Assembly (NCBI GenBank): GCA_039818825.1
Contig: JBCBTD010000024.1
Coordinates: 1 to 56,940, forward strand
Source: JBCBTD01 sp039818825
GTDB lineage: Bacteria; Pseudomonadota; Alphaproteobacteria; Geminicoccales; Geminicoccaceae
Length of the DNA stretch: 56,940 bases
Direction: 5' to 3'
Shown: piece after piece, positions 8,947 to 19,446 of the stretch
Layout: each line of letters begins with the position of its first letter
Numbering within the stretch: position 1 is the first letter of the stretch
Position numbers and translations under genes: made by a program
Notes under the pieces: model-generated
The model's input: only the letters and a program-made list of their open reading frames with translations
The model's database searches: none
What the model was told of the DNA's origin: nothing

Positions 8947-10347
8947 GTGCCGGTAACCGGGGCTGCTCGTCACCCATTGCGGTTGCTGCGCGAGGTTGCG
9001 CTTTGGGCTTGCCCGGCATGGTTGGCGTTCTTCGTCGGCGCGTTCGTCGGCTGGTGGTCCCTGGTCGGCGCGCTCGCTGGTGCGGCCGTGGCAGCGGCCG
9101 TGGCGCTGCCACTCGCCGTGATGCGCAGGCGGTTGATCGAGGAGTTGAGCGACGTGGTCGACTCCTGGCCCACAACTCGGGATCGCGACCCGCCCGGCCA
9201 TGACTTCTGGCTGGCGGATCGCCGCCTCGTGTCCAGCCTTCGCCGTTTTTCCGCTTGGCTGAAGGAGCGGACGGCGCGAGATGCCGCCGAAGCAGCGGCG
9301 CAGGAACGGCTCATGCAGGTCCTGCCCGACCCGCTGCTCCAGGTGGATGCGAGGGGGGTGGTGGTCTACGCGAACAATGCGGCGCGCGCGCGCTTCGGCC
9401 CGAGCACCGTCGGCCGGCCCATCCAACACACTCTGCGCGCACCAACCTTGTTGCAGGCGATCGAGACCGCGTTCGAGGTCGATCTGCCGAGCCAGCTCGA
9501 CCTCCAGGAGACGCGGGCTCTTGGCCGCTATTTCCAGGTGGAGGTGCAGCCGCTACGGATTCCGGGCGAACGGCCATATGTCATTCTGGTCCTGCGCGAG
9601 CGGACGTCAGAGCTCGTCAGCGAGCGTTTGATCAGCGATTTCGTTGCCAATGCCAGCCACGAGATTCGGACGCCGCTGACGGCGGTGCGGGGCATCATCG
9701 ACACCCTCCGCGGACCGGCGCGCGACGACGCCGCCGCCCGCGAGCGGTTCCTTGCGACGATGGCGACGGAGACCGAGCGGATGAACCGGTTGGTCTCGGA
9801 GCTGATGGTGCTGTCGCGGGTGGAGCGCACCGAGATCGAACGGCCGACGTCGACTGTCGACCTTCTGGCCATTCTCAACGCCGTTCTCTCCAGCGTCGAA
9901 GCTTTGACCACCACCAATGGCGTCACGATCCACCGTCAACTGCCGGAGACGGTGCCGCCGATCCTTGGTGACGCCGACCAGCTCCATCAGGTGTTCCTCA
10001 ACCTGGTCGACAACGCGATCAAGTACGGCGCCGACGGCGGTCGCGTCGAGTTGACCTGCGAGGTCTTGGCGGACGCTCCGCCGCGCGCCGGTCGTCTGGC
10101 CGGGCTGGCGGCGGTTGGGGTCGATGTCGTCGATCATGGTCAGGGCATTCCGCCTGAGGCGGTACCGCGGCTCACCGAGCGCTTCTTCCGGGTCGACGCC
10201 TCCCGCTCGCGGCGGCTGGGTGGCACGGGTCTCGGCCTCGCCATCGTCAAGCACATCGTCAACCGCCACCGTGGCCATTTGGCGGTCGACAGCGTCGTCG
10301 GCGAGGGTAGCCGGTTCACGGTCTACGTGCCGTTGGAGGATGACTGA
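8947..10347 (+). CDS. PhoR-like membrane sensor histidine kinase
   Basis: A 466-aa sensor kinase. Two hydrophobic segments at about residues 18-58 give a short hairpin anchor with almost no periplasmic loop, as in PhoR. A PAS-like region follows (about 115-205, PDPLLQVDARGVVVYANNAA). Next is the HisKA block with His238 in NASHEIRTPL, then an ATPase domain with N-box LVDNAIKYG, DHGQGIP, and GTGLGLAIVKHI. The start is GTG 8947, 22 bases after aacS, so it may share that transcript. No phoB-like partner, PhoU or Pst genes are adjacent here, so the cognate regulator is elsewhere and the phosphate role is by family likeness only. Confidence 0.85.
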   Translation: MPVTGAARHPLRLLREVALWACPAWLAFFVGAFVGWWSLVGALAGAAVAAAVALPLAVMRRRLIEELSDVVDSWPTTRDRDPPGHDFWLADRRLVSSLRRFSAWLKERTARDAAEAAAQERLMQVLPDPLLQVDARGVVVYANNAARARFGPSTVGRPIQHTLRAPTLLQAIETAFEVDLPSQLDLQETRALGRYFQVEVQPLRIPGERPYVILVLRERTSELVSERLISDFVANASHEIRTPLTAVRGIIDTLRGPARDDAAARERFLATMATETERMNRLVSELMVLSRVERTEIERPTSTVDLLAILNAVLSSVEALTTTNGVTIHRQLPETVPPILGDADQLHQVFLNLVDNAIKYGADGGRVELTCEVLADAPPRAGRLAGLAAVGVDVVDHGQGIPPEAVPRLTERFFRVDASRSRRLGGTGLGLAIVKHIVNRHRGHLAVDSVVGEGSRFTVYVPLEDD

Positions 10348-10416
10348 CGGCGACCAGCCGTGCGCTTCCGATCTGCTCGGTGTCGTGGCGTCCAGGGTGC
10401 AGTCGTGCGACGCCGG

Positions 10417-10839
10417 CTAGCCGTCGTGAGCCATGCCGGACGGTCGGAGATCGTCGAGCTTGGCCTGGGCACGGCGAGCTTCCAGGCGATTGGCGGCGGT
10501 GGCTTGGCGGAGGCGCAGCTGCTCGATCTGCTCGACGGCCATGTCTGCGCGGCGACAGGCAGCGGCGGCGGCGCTGACGGCGGCCCGCAGCGTGTCGGCT
10601 TCAGCCGCACCGACCCATTCCCGGAACCGCGCTCCTTCGATCCAGCGCGCGAGGTCCCGATCGGCGGGACCGCGTGCGCCCGAAGCAGCCTCCGCGGTGG
10701 CGCGCTGCCGCCAGCCGAGGCGCTTCTGCTCGAAGGCGGCCAAGGTGCGGCTGGCGCAGGCGAGGCGGTGGCGGGCCTCGTCACGAGCCCGCTCGCGCAG
10801 CCTCAGCACGACGAGCAGGGCGTCGCGCCCGCGCGTCAT
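10417..10839 (-). CDS. fliJ: FliJ-like flagellar export chaperone
   Basis: A 140-aa, almost wholly helical, Arg/Ala/Glu-rich protein with coiled-coil character, as expected for the FliJ stalk that works with the FliI ATPase in flagellar protein export. FliJ sequences are poorly conserved, so the call rests on size, coiled-coil composition and its position: its ATG overlaps the fliI stop by ATGA (10836-10839). The C-terminal half (MAVEQIEQLRLRQATAANRL) is the clearest coiled-coil stretch. Confidence 0.72.
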   Translation of the reverse strand: MTRGRDALLVVLRLRERARDEARHRLACASRTLAAFEQKRLGWRQRATAEAASGARGPADRDLARWIEGARFREWVGAAEADTLRAAVSAAAAACRRADMAVEQIEQLRLRQATAANRLEARRAQAKLDDLRPSGMAHDG

Positions 10840-12152
10840 GGCGTCATGTCCAACGCCGCGGCGAGGCCGTCGAACGGGTCCTGGTCGACCGGATCGCTCG
10901 GGCGTTGCGACAACAGCGCGTCGAGTGCCGGGAGCCGCAGAATGGACTCGTCGACCAGCGGGTCGGCGCCGGCGGCGTAGGCACCCAGCCGGATCAGATC
11001 GGCGCTTTCGGCGTGCGCCTGCATCAACACGCGCGCGCGTCGCGCCAGCTCCGCCTCGGTCGTGCCATAAGCGCTGCCCGCGGTCCTCGACAGACTGCGC
11101 AGCACGTCGATCGCGGGGTAGCGTCCGCCTTCCGCCAGCTTCCGATCGAGCACGACATGGCCGTCGAGGATCGAGCGTACCTGATCGGCGATCGGCTCCT
11201 CGGTGTCGTCGCCTTCGGTCAGCACCGTGAACAACCCCGTGATCTCGCCGGGGCCAGTGCCGGGGCCGGCCCGCTCCAAAAGCTGCGGCAGCTCGGCGAA
11301 CACGCTCGGTGGATAGCCGCGGGTCGCCGGCGGTTCGCCGGCGGCGAGGTAGACCTCGCGCAGTGCCGTGGCGAAGCGGGTGAGGCTGTCGACGAGGCAG
11401 ATCACCGAGCGGCCTTCGTCACGCAAGGCTTCGGCGATCGTCAGTGTCAGCCACGCCGCGCGCCGACGCAGCATGGCCGGCTGGTCGGACGTCGCGACGA
11501 CGGTCACCGCCCGCGCCCTCGCTGCGTCGTCCAGGGTCTCGTGGAGGAACTCGTTGACTTCGCGGCCGCGTTCGCCGACCAGCCCGATCACCAGGCAGTC
11601 GGCGCTGCTGTGCCGGGCGATCATCGACAGCAGGGTCGATTTGCCGACGCCGGAGCCTGCAAAAATGCCTAGGCGCTGGCCGCGACGGCAGGGAACGAAC
11701 AGGTCCAGTGCGCGGACGCCCAGCCGCATCCGCTCACCGAGCGGCCGCCGCTCGGTGGCTGTTGGTGGCTGTCCGTAGACTGCCCGTGCTGCCAGGCCGG
11801 GCGCAGGCGTCGGGCCGCCGTCCAGCGGTCGCGCCAAAGGGTCGAGCACGCGGCCGAGCCACGCGGACCCGGGCCTTACGACACCTAGTGACGGTTCCAG
11901 GGTGACCCGTGCGCCCAAGGTGACCTCGCACGGGTCGCCGTAGGGCAGCAGGATCGTCGTGTCGTCGTGGAACGCGGCGACTTCCGCCAACAACAGCGGC
12001 TGATGGTGGCCGCGCTCGATCCGGCAAGTGTCGCCGACGGCAGCCAATCCGCCCAAGCCGGCGCAACGCAATGCCGTAGCTCGTGCGGCGACGATGCGGC
12101 CCGAGACACGCCATTCGGGAAGGGCGCCAAGCGCGTTTTCGAAGCTTTGCAA
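10836..12152 (-). CDS. fliI: Flagellar export ATPase FliI
   Basis: ATPase of the flagellar type III export apparatus, on the cytoplasmic face of the basal body. The 438-aa protein has an F1-beta-like N-terminal barrel, Walker A GIFAGSGVGKST (about residues 160-172), the GLVGERGREVNEF block typical of type III ATPases, Walker B SVICLVDSLTRFA (about 240-255), and the TRGYPPSVFAELPQL signature. TTG 12152 is the likely start, with GGAG about 9-12 bases upstream. It is divergent from ctrA over about 100 bases. Only fliI and fliJ of the flagellar set occur in this window. Confidence 0.93.
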   Translation of the reverse strand: MQSFENALGALPEWRVSGRIVAARATALRCAGLGGLAAVGDTCRIERGHHQPLLLAEVAAFHDDTTILLPYGDPCEVTLGARVTLEPSLGVVRPGSAWLGRVLDPLARPLDGGPTPAPGLAARAVYGQPPTATERRPLGERMRLGVRALDLFVPCRRGQRLGIFAGSGVGKSTLLSMIARHSSADCLVIGLVGERGREVNEFLHETLDDAARARAVTVVATSDQPAMLRRRAAWLTLTIAEALRDEGRSVICLVDSLTRFATALREVYLAAGEPPATRGYPPSVFAELPQLLERAGPGTGPGEITGLFTVLTEGDDTEEPIADQVRSILDGHVVLDRKLAEGGRYPAIDVLRSLSRTAGSAYGTTEAELARRARVLMQAHAESADLIRLGAYAAGADPLVDESILRLPALDALLSQRPSDPVDQDPFDGLAAALDMTP

Positions 12153-12198
12153 GGGTTGGCCGCTCCAGGCTGGTCATACACAACCTCAGCGAGTATCG

Positions 12199-12213
12199 TT
12201 AAAAGCTCATAAA
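12199..12213 (+). promoter_or_regulatory. Candidate CtrA binding box (TTAA-N7-TAAA)
   Basis: TTAA at 12199-12202 is followed after seven bases by TAAA at 12210-12213, one mismatch from the CtrA full-site consensus TTAA-N7-TTAA. It sits 46 bases before the ctrA start and about 47 bases before the fliI start, in the only AT-rich patch of this divergent region. Established knowledge: CtrA commonly regulates its own gene and flagellar genes. That CtrA binds here is inference. Confidence 0.5.
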
Positions 12214-12258
12214 CCCATCGCTTGTAGGTGTCGACCAAGGTTCCGGATGGAGAGTGCG

Positions 12259-13032
12259 ATGCGTGCCTTGGTGGTGGAAGACGACCCCGTTTCGCAGAAG
12301 TTGATCGAGGTCGCGTTGCGCGACGACGGCGTGATCGTCGAGCCGACCGGTTTCGGCGAGGACGCGATCGAGCTGGCGAAGCTCTACGACTTCGACATCG
12401 TGCTCTTGGACCTAACCCTGCCGGACGTCGACGGCTACGAGGTCGTGCGGCGGATGCGGTCCGCGAAGGTGCGCACGCCGGTCTTGATCCTCTCCGGTCG
12501 ACTGCAGGTCGACGACAAAGTGCGCGGCCTTGCGGTCGGCGCCGACGACTACGTCACCAAGCCGTTCCACCGGTCGGAGTTGATGGCGCGGATCCACGCC
12601 GTCGTCCGGCGTTCCAAGGGGCACTCGGAATCGGTGATCCGCACCGGTAACCTGACGGTCAACTTCGACACGCGGACGGTCCAGGTCGGTGGTCAGCGTC
12701 TTCATGTCACCGGCAAGGAGTACAGCATTCTCGAGCTCCTCTCCCTGCGCAAGGGCACGACCCTGACCAAGGAGATGTTTCTCGACCATCTCTACGGCGG
12801 CATGGACGAGCCCGAGCTGAAGATCATCGACGTGTTCGTCTGCAAGCTGCGCCGCAAGATCGCGGACGCCAATGGCGGCGAGCACTACATCGAGACCGTG
12901 TGGGGTCGCGGCTACATGCTGCAAGAGCCCGCGGCCGAGACCGATGCGCCGACGGTCGACCCGCTGTTGAGTGACGCCATCAGCGCCGTCGTCGGCGAAG
13001 AGGGTCGAGGCGACCCGGTGCTGCCCGTCTGA
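12259..13032 (+). CDS. ctrA: Cell-cycle/motility response regulator CtrA
   Basis: OmpR-family DNA-binding response regulator. The receiver domain has acidic EDD at residues 7-9, phospho-acceptor Asp51 in IVLLDLTLPD and Lys in VTKPFH. The winged-helix output carries the near-invariant CtrA segments HVTGKEYSILELLSLRKGTT and LYGGMDEPELKIIDVFVCKL. ATG 12259 places the Asp at 51 exactly as in Caulobacter CtrA; ATG 12247 would add four residues. The 257-aa protein has a roughly 25-residue acidic tail after the usual end and finishes in LPV, not the Ala-Ala of the Caulobacter ClpXP degron. Target genes probably include flagellar genes such as the divergent fliI. Confidence 0.97.
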   Translation: MRALVVEDDPVSQKLIEVALRDDGVIVEPTGFGEDAIELAKLYDFDIVLLDLTLPDVDGYEVVRRMRSAKVRTPVLILSGRLQVDDKVRGLAVGADDYVTKPFHRSELMARIHAVVRRSKGHSESVIRTGNLTVNFDTRTVQVGGQRLHVTGKEYSILELLSLRKGTTLTKEMFLDHLYGGMDEPELKIIDVFVCKLRRKIADANGGEHYIETVWGRGYMLQEPAAETDAPTVDPLLSDAISAVVGEEGRGDPVLPV

Positions 13033-13080
13033 GGCACACACGCTCCGCAGTCGTATCCGCCTGAGGCGGCACCGGACGGG

Positions 13081-14124
13081 CTAGCCGGCGCGGCTGCCGT
13101 CCTCGGTGAGCGACGCCGGGACGTCGAGCCCGGCGTCCCGATAGAATGCGGCAGCAGCCGGGTGGAGTGGCAGGCTGCCGCCCTCGAGTGCCGTGGCCAA
13201 GGTCATGGCATGACCGACGGGATGGCGGCTGCGCAGGATCGGGACCGCGGGTGGTGACCACAGGGCTTCGAGCAGCCCTTTGACGAGTACCGGATCCATG
13301 TCAGCCCGGACCACCCACAGTGCAGCGACGGCGAGTGTGCGAACCGGCCGGTCCTGACCTGCATACGTGCCGGCCCTGATCGCCCGCAGCCTCCAGAACG
13401 GTCGTTCGCCCAGGAACGCCAGCGCGCGACGTGGCTCACAAGCCATCAGGCTCGCGCCATGCACTTCGATCGCTTCGCTGACGGCCTCGGTCGGCAGCCC
13501 GGCCACGACCAACAGCCCGTCCAGGTCGCCAGCCGCCTTGGCATCCAGTGCCGCATTGGGGTTCAGGTCCAAGAGGTTCACGTCGTCGACGGCGATGCCG
13601 AAGGCGTCGAGCAGGCGTTCGGCGGGCTCGCGGGTGCCGGACGCCGGCGCGCCGACCCCCAGGCGCCAAGGCGGGCCGGGGTGGGCATCGCGGACGGCCA
13701 GCTGTGCCATCTCCGGATAGAGGCTGGCGATGTAGCGCAGGTCCTGAACACTACCGTCCGCGAACGGCCCGAGCCCGCGCCAAGCCTGATGGGCGATGTC
13801 GGCCTGGCAAAAGGCGCTGTCGACCAGCCCTTCGGTCACGGCCTTCACGTTCTGGACCGATCCGTCGGATGTTTGTGCGGCGACGACGAGGCCGGGTACG
13901 CCACAGGGCTCGTCGGGCCGGCACCGAACGCCACCTGGCGGCGCGGTCAGCAGGTCGGCGAGCACGCCGCCGATCGGGTAGTACGTGCCGCCGATACTGC
14001 CCGTTGCGATGGTGAAGGTGCGGATTTCCTGAGCACCGAGTACGCCCGGCACCAACGGCGCCGCGGTGCCGGCCAACACGGTCCGGCGGGTCCAACGCGG
14101 CGCTCGTCGCTCGTTCGAATCCAT
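13081..14124 (-). CDS. TAXI-family TRAP transporter solute-binding protein
   Basis: Periplasmic binding protein of a TRAP-type importer. The N-terminus has a twin-arginine-like signal (TRRTVLAG) and a cleavage region near LGAQ. The mature start TFTIATGSIGGTYYPIGG is the hallmark of the TAXI family, followed by TSDGSVQNVKAVTEG and FCQADIAHQA. Length 347 aa fits. No DctQM-like fused membrane subunit is next to it in this window, so its transporter partner is elsewhere or it has another role. It converges on ctrA; a short 13057-13069 hairpin (CCGCC-TGA-GGCGG) lies between them but has no T-run. Confidence 0.92.
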   Translation of the reverse strand: MDSNERRAPRWTRRTVLAGTAAPLVPGVLGAQEIRTFTIATGSIGGTYYPIGGVLADLLTAPPGGVRCRPDEPCGVPGLVVAAQTSDGSVQNVKAVTEGLVDSAFCQADIAHQAWRGLGPFADGSVQDLRYIASLYPEMAQLAVRDAHPGPPWRLGVGAPASGTREPAERLLDAFGIAVDDVNLLDLNPNAALDAKAAGDLDGLLVVAGLPTEAVSEAIEVHGASLMACEPRRALAFLGERPFWRLRAIRAGTYAGQDRPVRTLAVAALWVVRADMDPVLVKGLLEALWSPPAVPILRSRHPVGHAMTLATALEGGSLPLHPAAAAFYRDAGLDVPASLTEDGSRAG

Positions 14125-14180
14125 GAAGAGAGATTACCCCTTTGGAACGCGCACCGACAAACGGCCTGATGGGGGCTGCG

Positions 14181-14681
14181 TCAGCCTACCGCGGGCTGAA
14201 CCATCGGCGCCGGCTGCAACACACCCTCCGGTAGCGAACGCGCGTCACCGACGCTTTGCCCGAGCAGCCGCGTCGGGTCCTGCCTCTTCATCGAGGCGAA
14301 GGCGCCCGCCGGCTCGAAGCCCAGCGGCGCGTAGTAGGGGAGGTCGCCCACCAGGAACACCGCGTTCCAGCCGAGCGCTTGAGCGACCGTCAGGCTGTCA
14401 CGAACCAGCCGCCGGCCGATACCCTCACCCCGCCGCATCGGATCGACACCGAGCGGACCGAGCAGCAGCGCTGGCGCCTGACCGACGCGGATGGGCCAAT
14501 AGCGGATCGTGCCGACGAGCTTGCCGCCGTCGATCGCGACGCGGGCGAGGTCGGCGATCGGTTGCACACCTGCACGCAACGCATAGGACGGCTTGGCCCC
14601 GCGATCAGCGCCGAACACCCGATCGAGAAGCGTTTCGATCGACGGGTGGTGAGCAGGTTCTTCGAGCTGAAAGCAGCACAT
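14181..14681 (-). CDS. GNAT-family N-acetyltransferase
   Basis: A 166-aa acetyltransferase of the GNAT fold. The acetyl-CoA-binding motif A is clear: LGPLGVDPMRRGEGIGRRLV (about residues 73-92), with the R-x-x-G-x-G/A loop. It is followed by a strand and FLVGDLPYYAPLGFEPA, typical of the YhbS-like subgroup. The substrate is unknown. The gene stands alone on the minus strand. The 200 bases between it and the next minus-strand gene (14682-14882) show nothing I can call. Confidence 0.85.
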   Translation of the reverse strand: MCCFQLEEPAHHPSIETLLDRVFGADRGAKPSYALRAGVQPIADLARVAIDGGKLVGTIRYWPIRVGQAPALLLGPLGVDPMRRGEGIGRRLVRDSLTVAQALGWNAVFLVGDLPYYAPLGFEPAGAFASMKRQDPTRLLGQSVGDARSLPEGVLQPAPMVQPAVG

Positions 14682-14882
14682 GACGTGGTCTCACGGGGCA
14701 ACGGCGACAACGAGCGATGACGGGCGCCAAGCGGGCGCTCACCTTCAGCGTCGTCGTCGCGTTCCGAGACCATCAGCGTGCATGGATCGTGGCTATGCTG
14801 GGCTCGCGGCCCTGTCAATCCCTCCGCGTCGGCGCGCCGGAACGGAGAGGCACGCGTATCGTGCCCGCCACCGCCTCTCGGT

Positions 14883-15176
14883 TCAGTCGAGTTTGGTCGC
14901 CTTGTGCACCTGGCTCGGGCCGGCGACGTGCGGCTTCAGCCGTTCGCGGTTCAGTTGCAGATGCTCCGACACGGCGTGAGCGTCGAGATCGGCCGGAGAC
15001 GCCCAGGTCTCGTGGAACCAGAAGACGTTCGGCAGCGCGTTGTCGCGATGCAGGTCGTAGTTGATGCATCCGGTCTCTCGCAACGTCGGCCCGACTTGCC
15101 AGCGCAACAGTTCTTCGACCTGTGATTCGTGACCGGGTAAGGCTTCGACCCTGGCAATGACGACGACGGCGCCCAC
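14883..15176 (-). CDS. Antibiotic biosynthesis monooxygenase (ABM)-domain protein, putative quinol monooxygenase
   Basis: A 97-aa single-domain protein of the dimeric ABM ferredoxin-like fold. The pattern VVVIARVEALPGHESQVEEL, then RETGCINYDLHRD and FWFHETWASPADLDAH with the paired His residues, is typical of YgiN-like proteins. Such proteins oxidise quinols or act on heme-like substrates; which applies cannot be told. GTG 15176 has a good GGAGGA 5-10 bases upstream. It stands next to lrgAB but is separated from lrgB by its own upstream gap. Confidence 0.85.
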   Translation of the reverse strand: MGAVVVIARVEALPGHESQVEELLRWQVGPTLRETGCINYDLHRDNALPNVFWFHETWASPADLDAHAVSEHLQLNRERLKPHVAGPSQVHKATKLD

Positions 15177-15242
15177 TTCGTTCCTCCGCTGCTTTGCGGT
15201 CGAGGGTAGCGCTGTGCCGCTCAGCCGTCGACCGCGCCGGGC

Positions 15243-15971
15243 CTAACCGCCGTCCGCGACCAAGCGCCAGAGCAGTGGCAGCAGCGTCGCGGTGACGACG
15301 GCGTTCGCGCCGATGGCGATCCCGGCAAACGCGCCTGCGGTTTGGCCGGCCTGCAGCGCCCGGGCGGTGCCGACACCGTGGGCTGCGAGGCCAAGCGCGA
15401 AGCCGCGGGCCCGGGCGTCCCGGATCTTGGCGAGGTCCAGAACGGCAGGCCCGAGTACGGCGCCGACGATGCCGGTGAGGACGACCAGCGCGGCGGTCAG
15501 TGAGGGCACACCACCGAGCTCCTGGCTGATGCTCATCGCCACCGGTGTGGTGACGGACTTGGGCGCCAAGGACGCGAGAATCTCGGGCGTGGCGCCGGCC
15601 ACCCACGCCAGGCCGACGGCAACCAGAACGGCGCTCGCCGATCCGCAGAGAACCGCTACCGTGAGCCCCAGTGCGGACCGCCGGAGCCGCTCGAGTTCGC
15701 GGTAGAACGGCAGTGCCAGGGCCACCGTTGCCGGGCCCAAGAGGAAATGCACGAACTGCGCGCCCTCGAAGTAGGTCGCATAGTTGATACCGGCGGCCAG
15801 CAGGACACTCGCGATCAGCACGATCGCGACCAGCACCGGGTTGAGCAACGCGGGCCGGCCGAGCCGGTCCCAAAGACCGTGGCAACCCAGATAGACCACG
15901 AGGGTCAGCGTCAACGCGGCGAGCGGACTTTCACCGAGATAGACCCATAGTGCGCCACTCGGCTCGCTCAT
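15243..15971 (-). CDS. lrgB: LrgB/CidB-family membrane protein
   Basis: A 242-aa polytopic inner-membrane protein of the LrgB family, partner of the LrgA holin-like protein; the pair is linked to control of murein hydrolase activity and, in some organisms, to pyruvate or glycolate export. Family landmarks are LNPVLVAIVLIAS, the LLGPATVALALPFY block, SLAPKSVTTPVAMSIS and AHGVGTARALQ near the C-terminus. ATG 15971 overlaps the lrgA stop (ATGA, 15968-15971), so the two are translationally coupled. Confidence 0.92.
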   Translation of the reverse strand: MSEPSGALWVYLGESPLAALTLTLVVYLGCHGLWDRLGRPALLNPVLVAIVLIASVLLAAGINYATYFEGAQFVHFLLGPATVALALPFYRELERLRRSALGLTVAVLCGSASAVLVAVGLAWVAGATPEILASLAPKSVTTPVAMSISQELGGVPSLTAALVVLTGIVGAVLGPAVLDLAKIRDARARGFALGLAAHGVGTARALQAGQTAGAFAGIAIGANAVVTATLLPLLWRLVADGG

Positions 15972-16324
15972 CGGTCGGCCGCGTCGCCCGCTACCGCGCC
16001 GACGCGCTGCAAGGTCCAGCCGGTCACCAGCACTGCGACCAGGGTGCCGGGAACGACGGCCAGCGCCAGGGGCAACCACTCGCTCTCGATCAACGCAAGA
16101 TGCGCGATCACGCCGACGCCGGCCGGCACGAAGAGCAATGCGAAGTGCTGCAGGAGCGGGGCGGCGACGCGGTCGAGCGACGGCGGTACGCCGCCTCTGA
16201 CCACCAGGCCGACGAACAAGATCACCATCCCCACCACGGGCCCCGGAACCGGCCATCCGAAGCCGCGGACGAGCACTTCGCCGACGAGTTGGCAGACGAG
16301 CAGTAGCGTGAACGCGGCGATCAT
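15968..16324 (-). CDS. lrgA: LrgA/CidA-family holin-like membrane protein
   Basis: A 118-aa protein with four hydrophobic segments and the CidA/LrgA landmarks VPGPVVGMVILF and LFVPAGVGVIAH. Forms the smaller membrane subunit with LrgB. It starts at ATG 16324 only 12 bases below the ftsH terminator stem, so its promoter must overlap the terminator or lie upstream of it, or some read-through from ftsH occurs. Confidence 0.92.
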   Translation of the reverse strand: MIAAFTLLLVCQLVGEVLVRGFGWPVPGPVVGMVILFVGLVVRGGVPPSLDRVAAPLLQHFALLFVPAGVGVIAHLALIESEWLPLALAVVPGTLVAVLVTGWTLQRVGAVAGDAADR

Positions 16325-16340
16325 CAGGAATCGTCCCAGA

Positions 16341-16372
16341 AAAGAAAAGGGCGGCCCCGCAGGACCGCCCTT
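16341..16372 (-). terminator. Rho-independent terminator after ftsH
   Basis: On the minus strand AAGGGCGG pairs with CCGCCCTT (8 bp, arms 16365-16372 and 16347-16354) around a 10-base loop, followed by TTTTCTTT. It begins about 24 bases past the ftsH stop and is the clearest intrinsic terminator in the window. It closes the long tol-pal-tilS-ftsH run. Confidence 0.88.
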
Positions 16373-16395
16373 CGTGATCGGTCAGGCTGGCGCCG

Positions 16396-18333
<1,938 letters not shown>

Positions 18334-18402
18334 GGACTCCTCGCTTTCGCGTCGTTGGGCGCCGAGCCGTTCCCGGATCGGCCTGGAGTGTGCCTGTTTT
18401 CG

Positions 18403-19446
18403 TTAGATAGGCAAGGTGCGCCCCGAGACCAACGTCTCAGCTGCGGCAAACGGTACGCCGGCCACCGGCTGAGACAACATTCGGTCCGCTGTCGCCGTGG
18501 CTCGCTCGGGCGTGATCCAGAGGCCGTCGCCGCCGAGCCGGATCAGCGTGCCGCCCAAAGTTCGCTGCTCGCCGCCGCCGCGAATGGCCATGGCGATCCG
18601 CAGCGTCGCGCCGGGCGACGGTCCATATGTCCGCCGCCCGACGGCGGCGACGACCATACGCAGCACGGCTGCCGCCTCGTCGTCACTCAGCGCCTGCCAC
18701 GCCCGGCCGTCGAGCTGCGCGCTGCCGGCGGGATCGATCCGGGCGTGGCGGGCCAGCCACCCGGCGCGCTGACGCTCGAGTGCCGGCCGATCGTCGCTGC
18801 AGGAACACGGCGTCACCGAGCCGCGGAGCTGAGTCCGCTCGTAGCGTGGGTCGTGGTTGCTCGGGTCGAGAATCCAACCGGAGTGTTGGAGGGCGACCAG
18901 CGCTCGGAGGCGTTCTCGGCGGAAAGTCAGGAGCGGCCGTAAGATGCGCACGTGGCGGAGCTCGCGGATCGCGGCCATCCCGCTGGTACCAGCCCCGCTG
19001 CTGCGCAGCCATCGCATCGCTCGGGTCTCGGCCTGGTCATCGCTATGATGGGCGACGAGCAGATGGAGACAGCCGAGCCTACGGCACGCTTCGTCGAGCA
19101 ACCGATAGCGCAGCTCGCGGGCCCAGACCTGACTCGCCGGACGGGGAGGCGGGAGCGCTGCGCGCAACGTCTGGTGGGCGATGCCCCAACGCGCCATCGT
19201 GGAAGCGACCCAAGTCGCCTCGGCGATGCTGGCCGGCCGCAGCGCGTGATCGACGGTCAGTGCGGTGATCGTGCCGTCATGCTGGTCGATCCAGCGTTTG
19301 GCCAACAGCGCCAGCGCCAGGCTGTCGACACCGCCCGAGACCGCGATCGCCAGATGCGGGCGTGGCTCGAATGGCCCGAGCGCCGCCATCCGTTGGGCGA
19401 ACGCGTGGTCGTCGACGGCGCCGGAGGAAAGGCCGGTCAACTGCAC
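18403..19446 (-). CDS. tilS: tRNA(Ile)-lysidine synthetase TilS
   Basis: Converts C34 of the CAU-anticodon isoleucine tRNA to lysidine using ATP and lysine, so that AUA is read correctly. The PP-loop SGGVDSLALALL is at about residue 37, followed by HHSDDQAET and the SGMAAI segment. At 347 aa it is shorter than E. coli TilS (432) and has only a reduced C-terminal part, common in alphaproteobacteria. GTG 19446 overlaps the cpoB end by 10 bases but has no Shine-Dalgarno; ATG 19389 is an alternative only 17 residues before the PP-loop. Confidence 0.93.
   Translation of the reverse strand: MQLTGLSSGAVDDHAFAQRMAALGPFEPRPHLAIAVSGGVDSLALALLAKRWIDQHDGTITALTVDHALRPASIAEATWVASTMARWGIAHQTLRAALPPPRPASQVWARELRYRLLDEACRRLGCLHLLVAHHSDDQAETRAMRWLRSSGAGTSGMAAIRELRHVRILRPLLTFRRERLRALVALQHSGWILDPSNHDPRYERTQLRGSVTPCSCSDDRPALERQRAGWLARHARIDPAGSAQLDGRAWQALSDDEAAAVLRMVVAAVGRRTYGPSPGATLRIAMAIRGGGEQRTLGGTLIRLGGDGLWITPERATATADRMLSQPVAGVPFAAAETLVSGRTLPI

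Noticed and set aside
13057..13069. Hairpin between ctrA and the TAXI gene as a bidirectional terminator
   Set aside because: The stem is only 5 bp with a 3-base loop and neither strand has a T-run.
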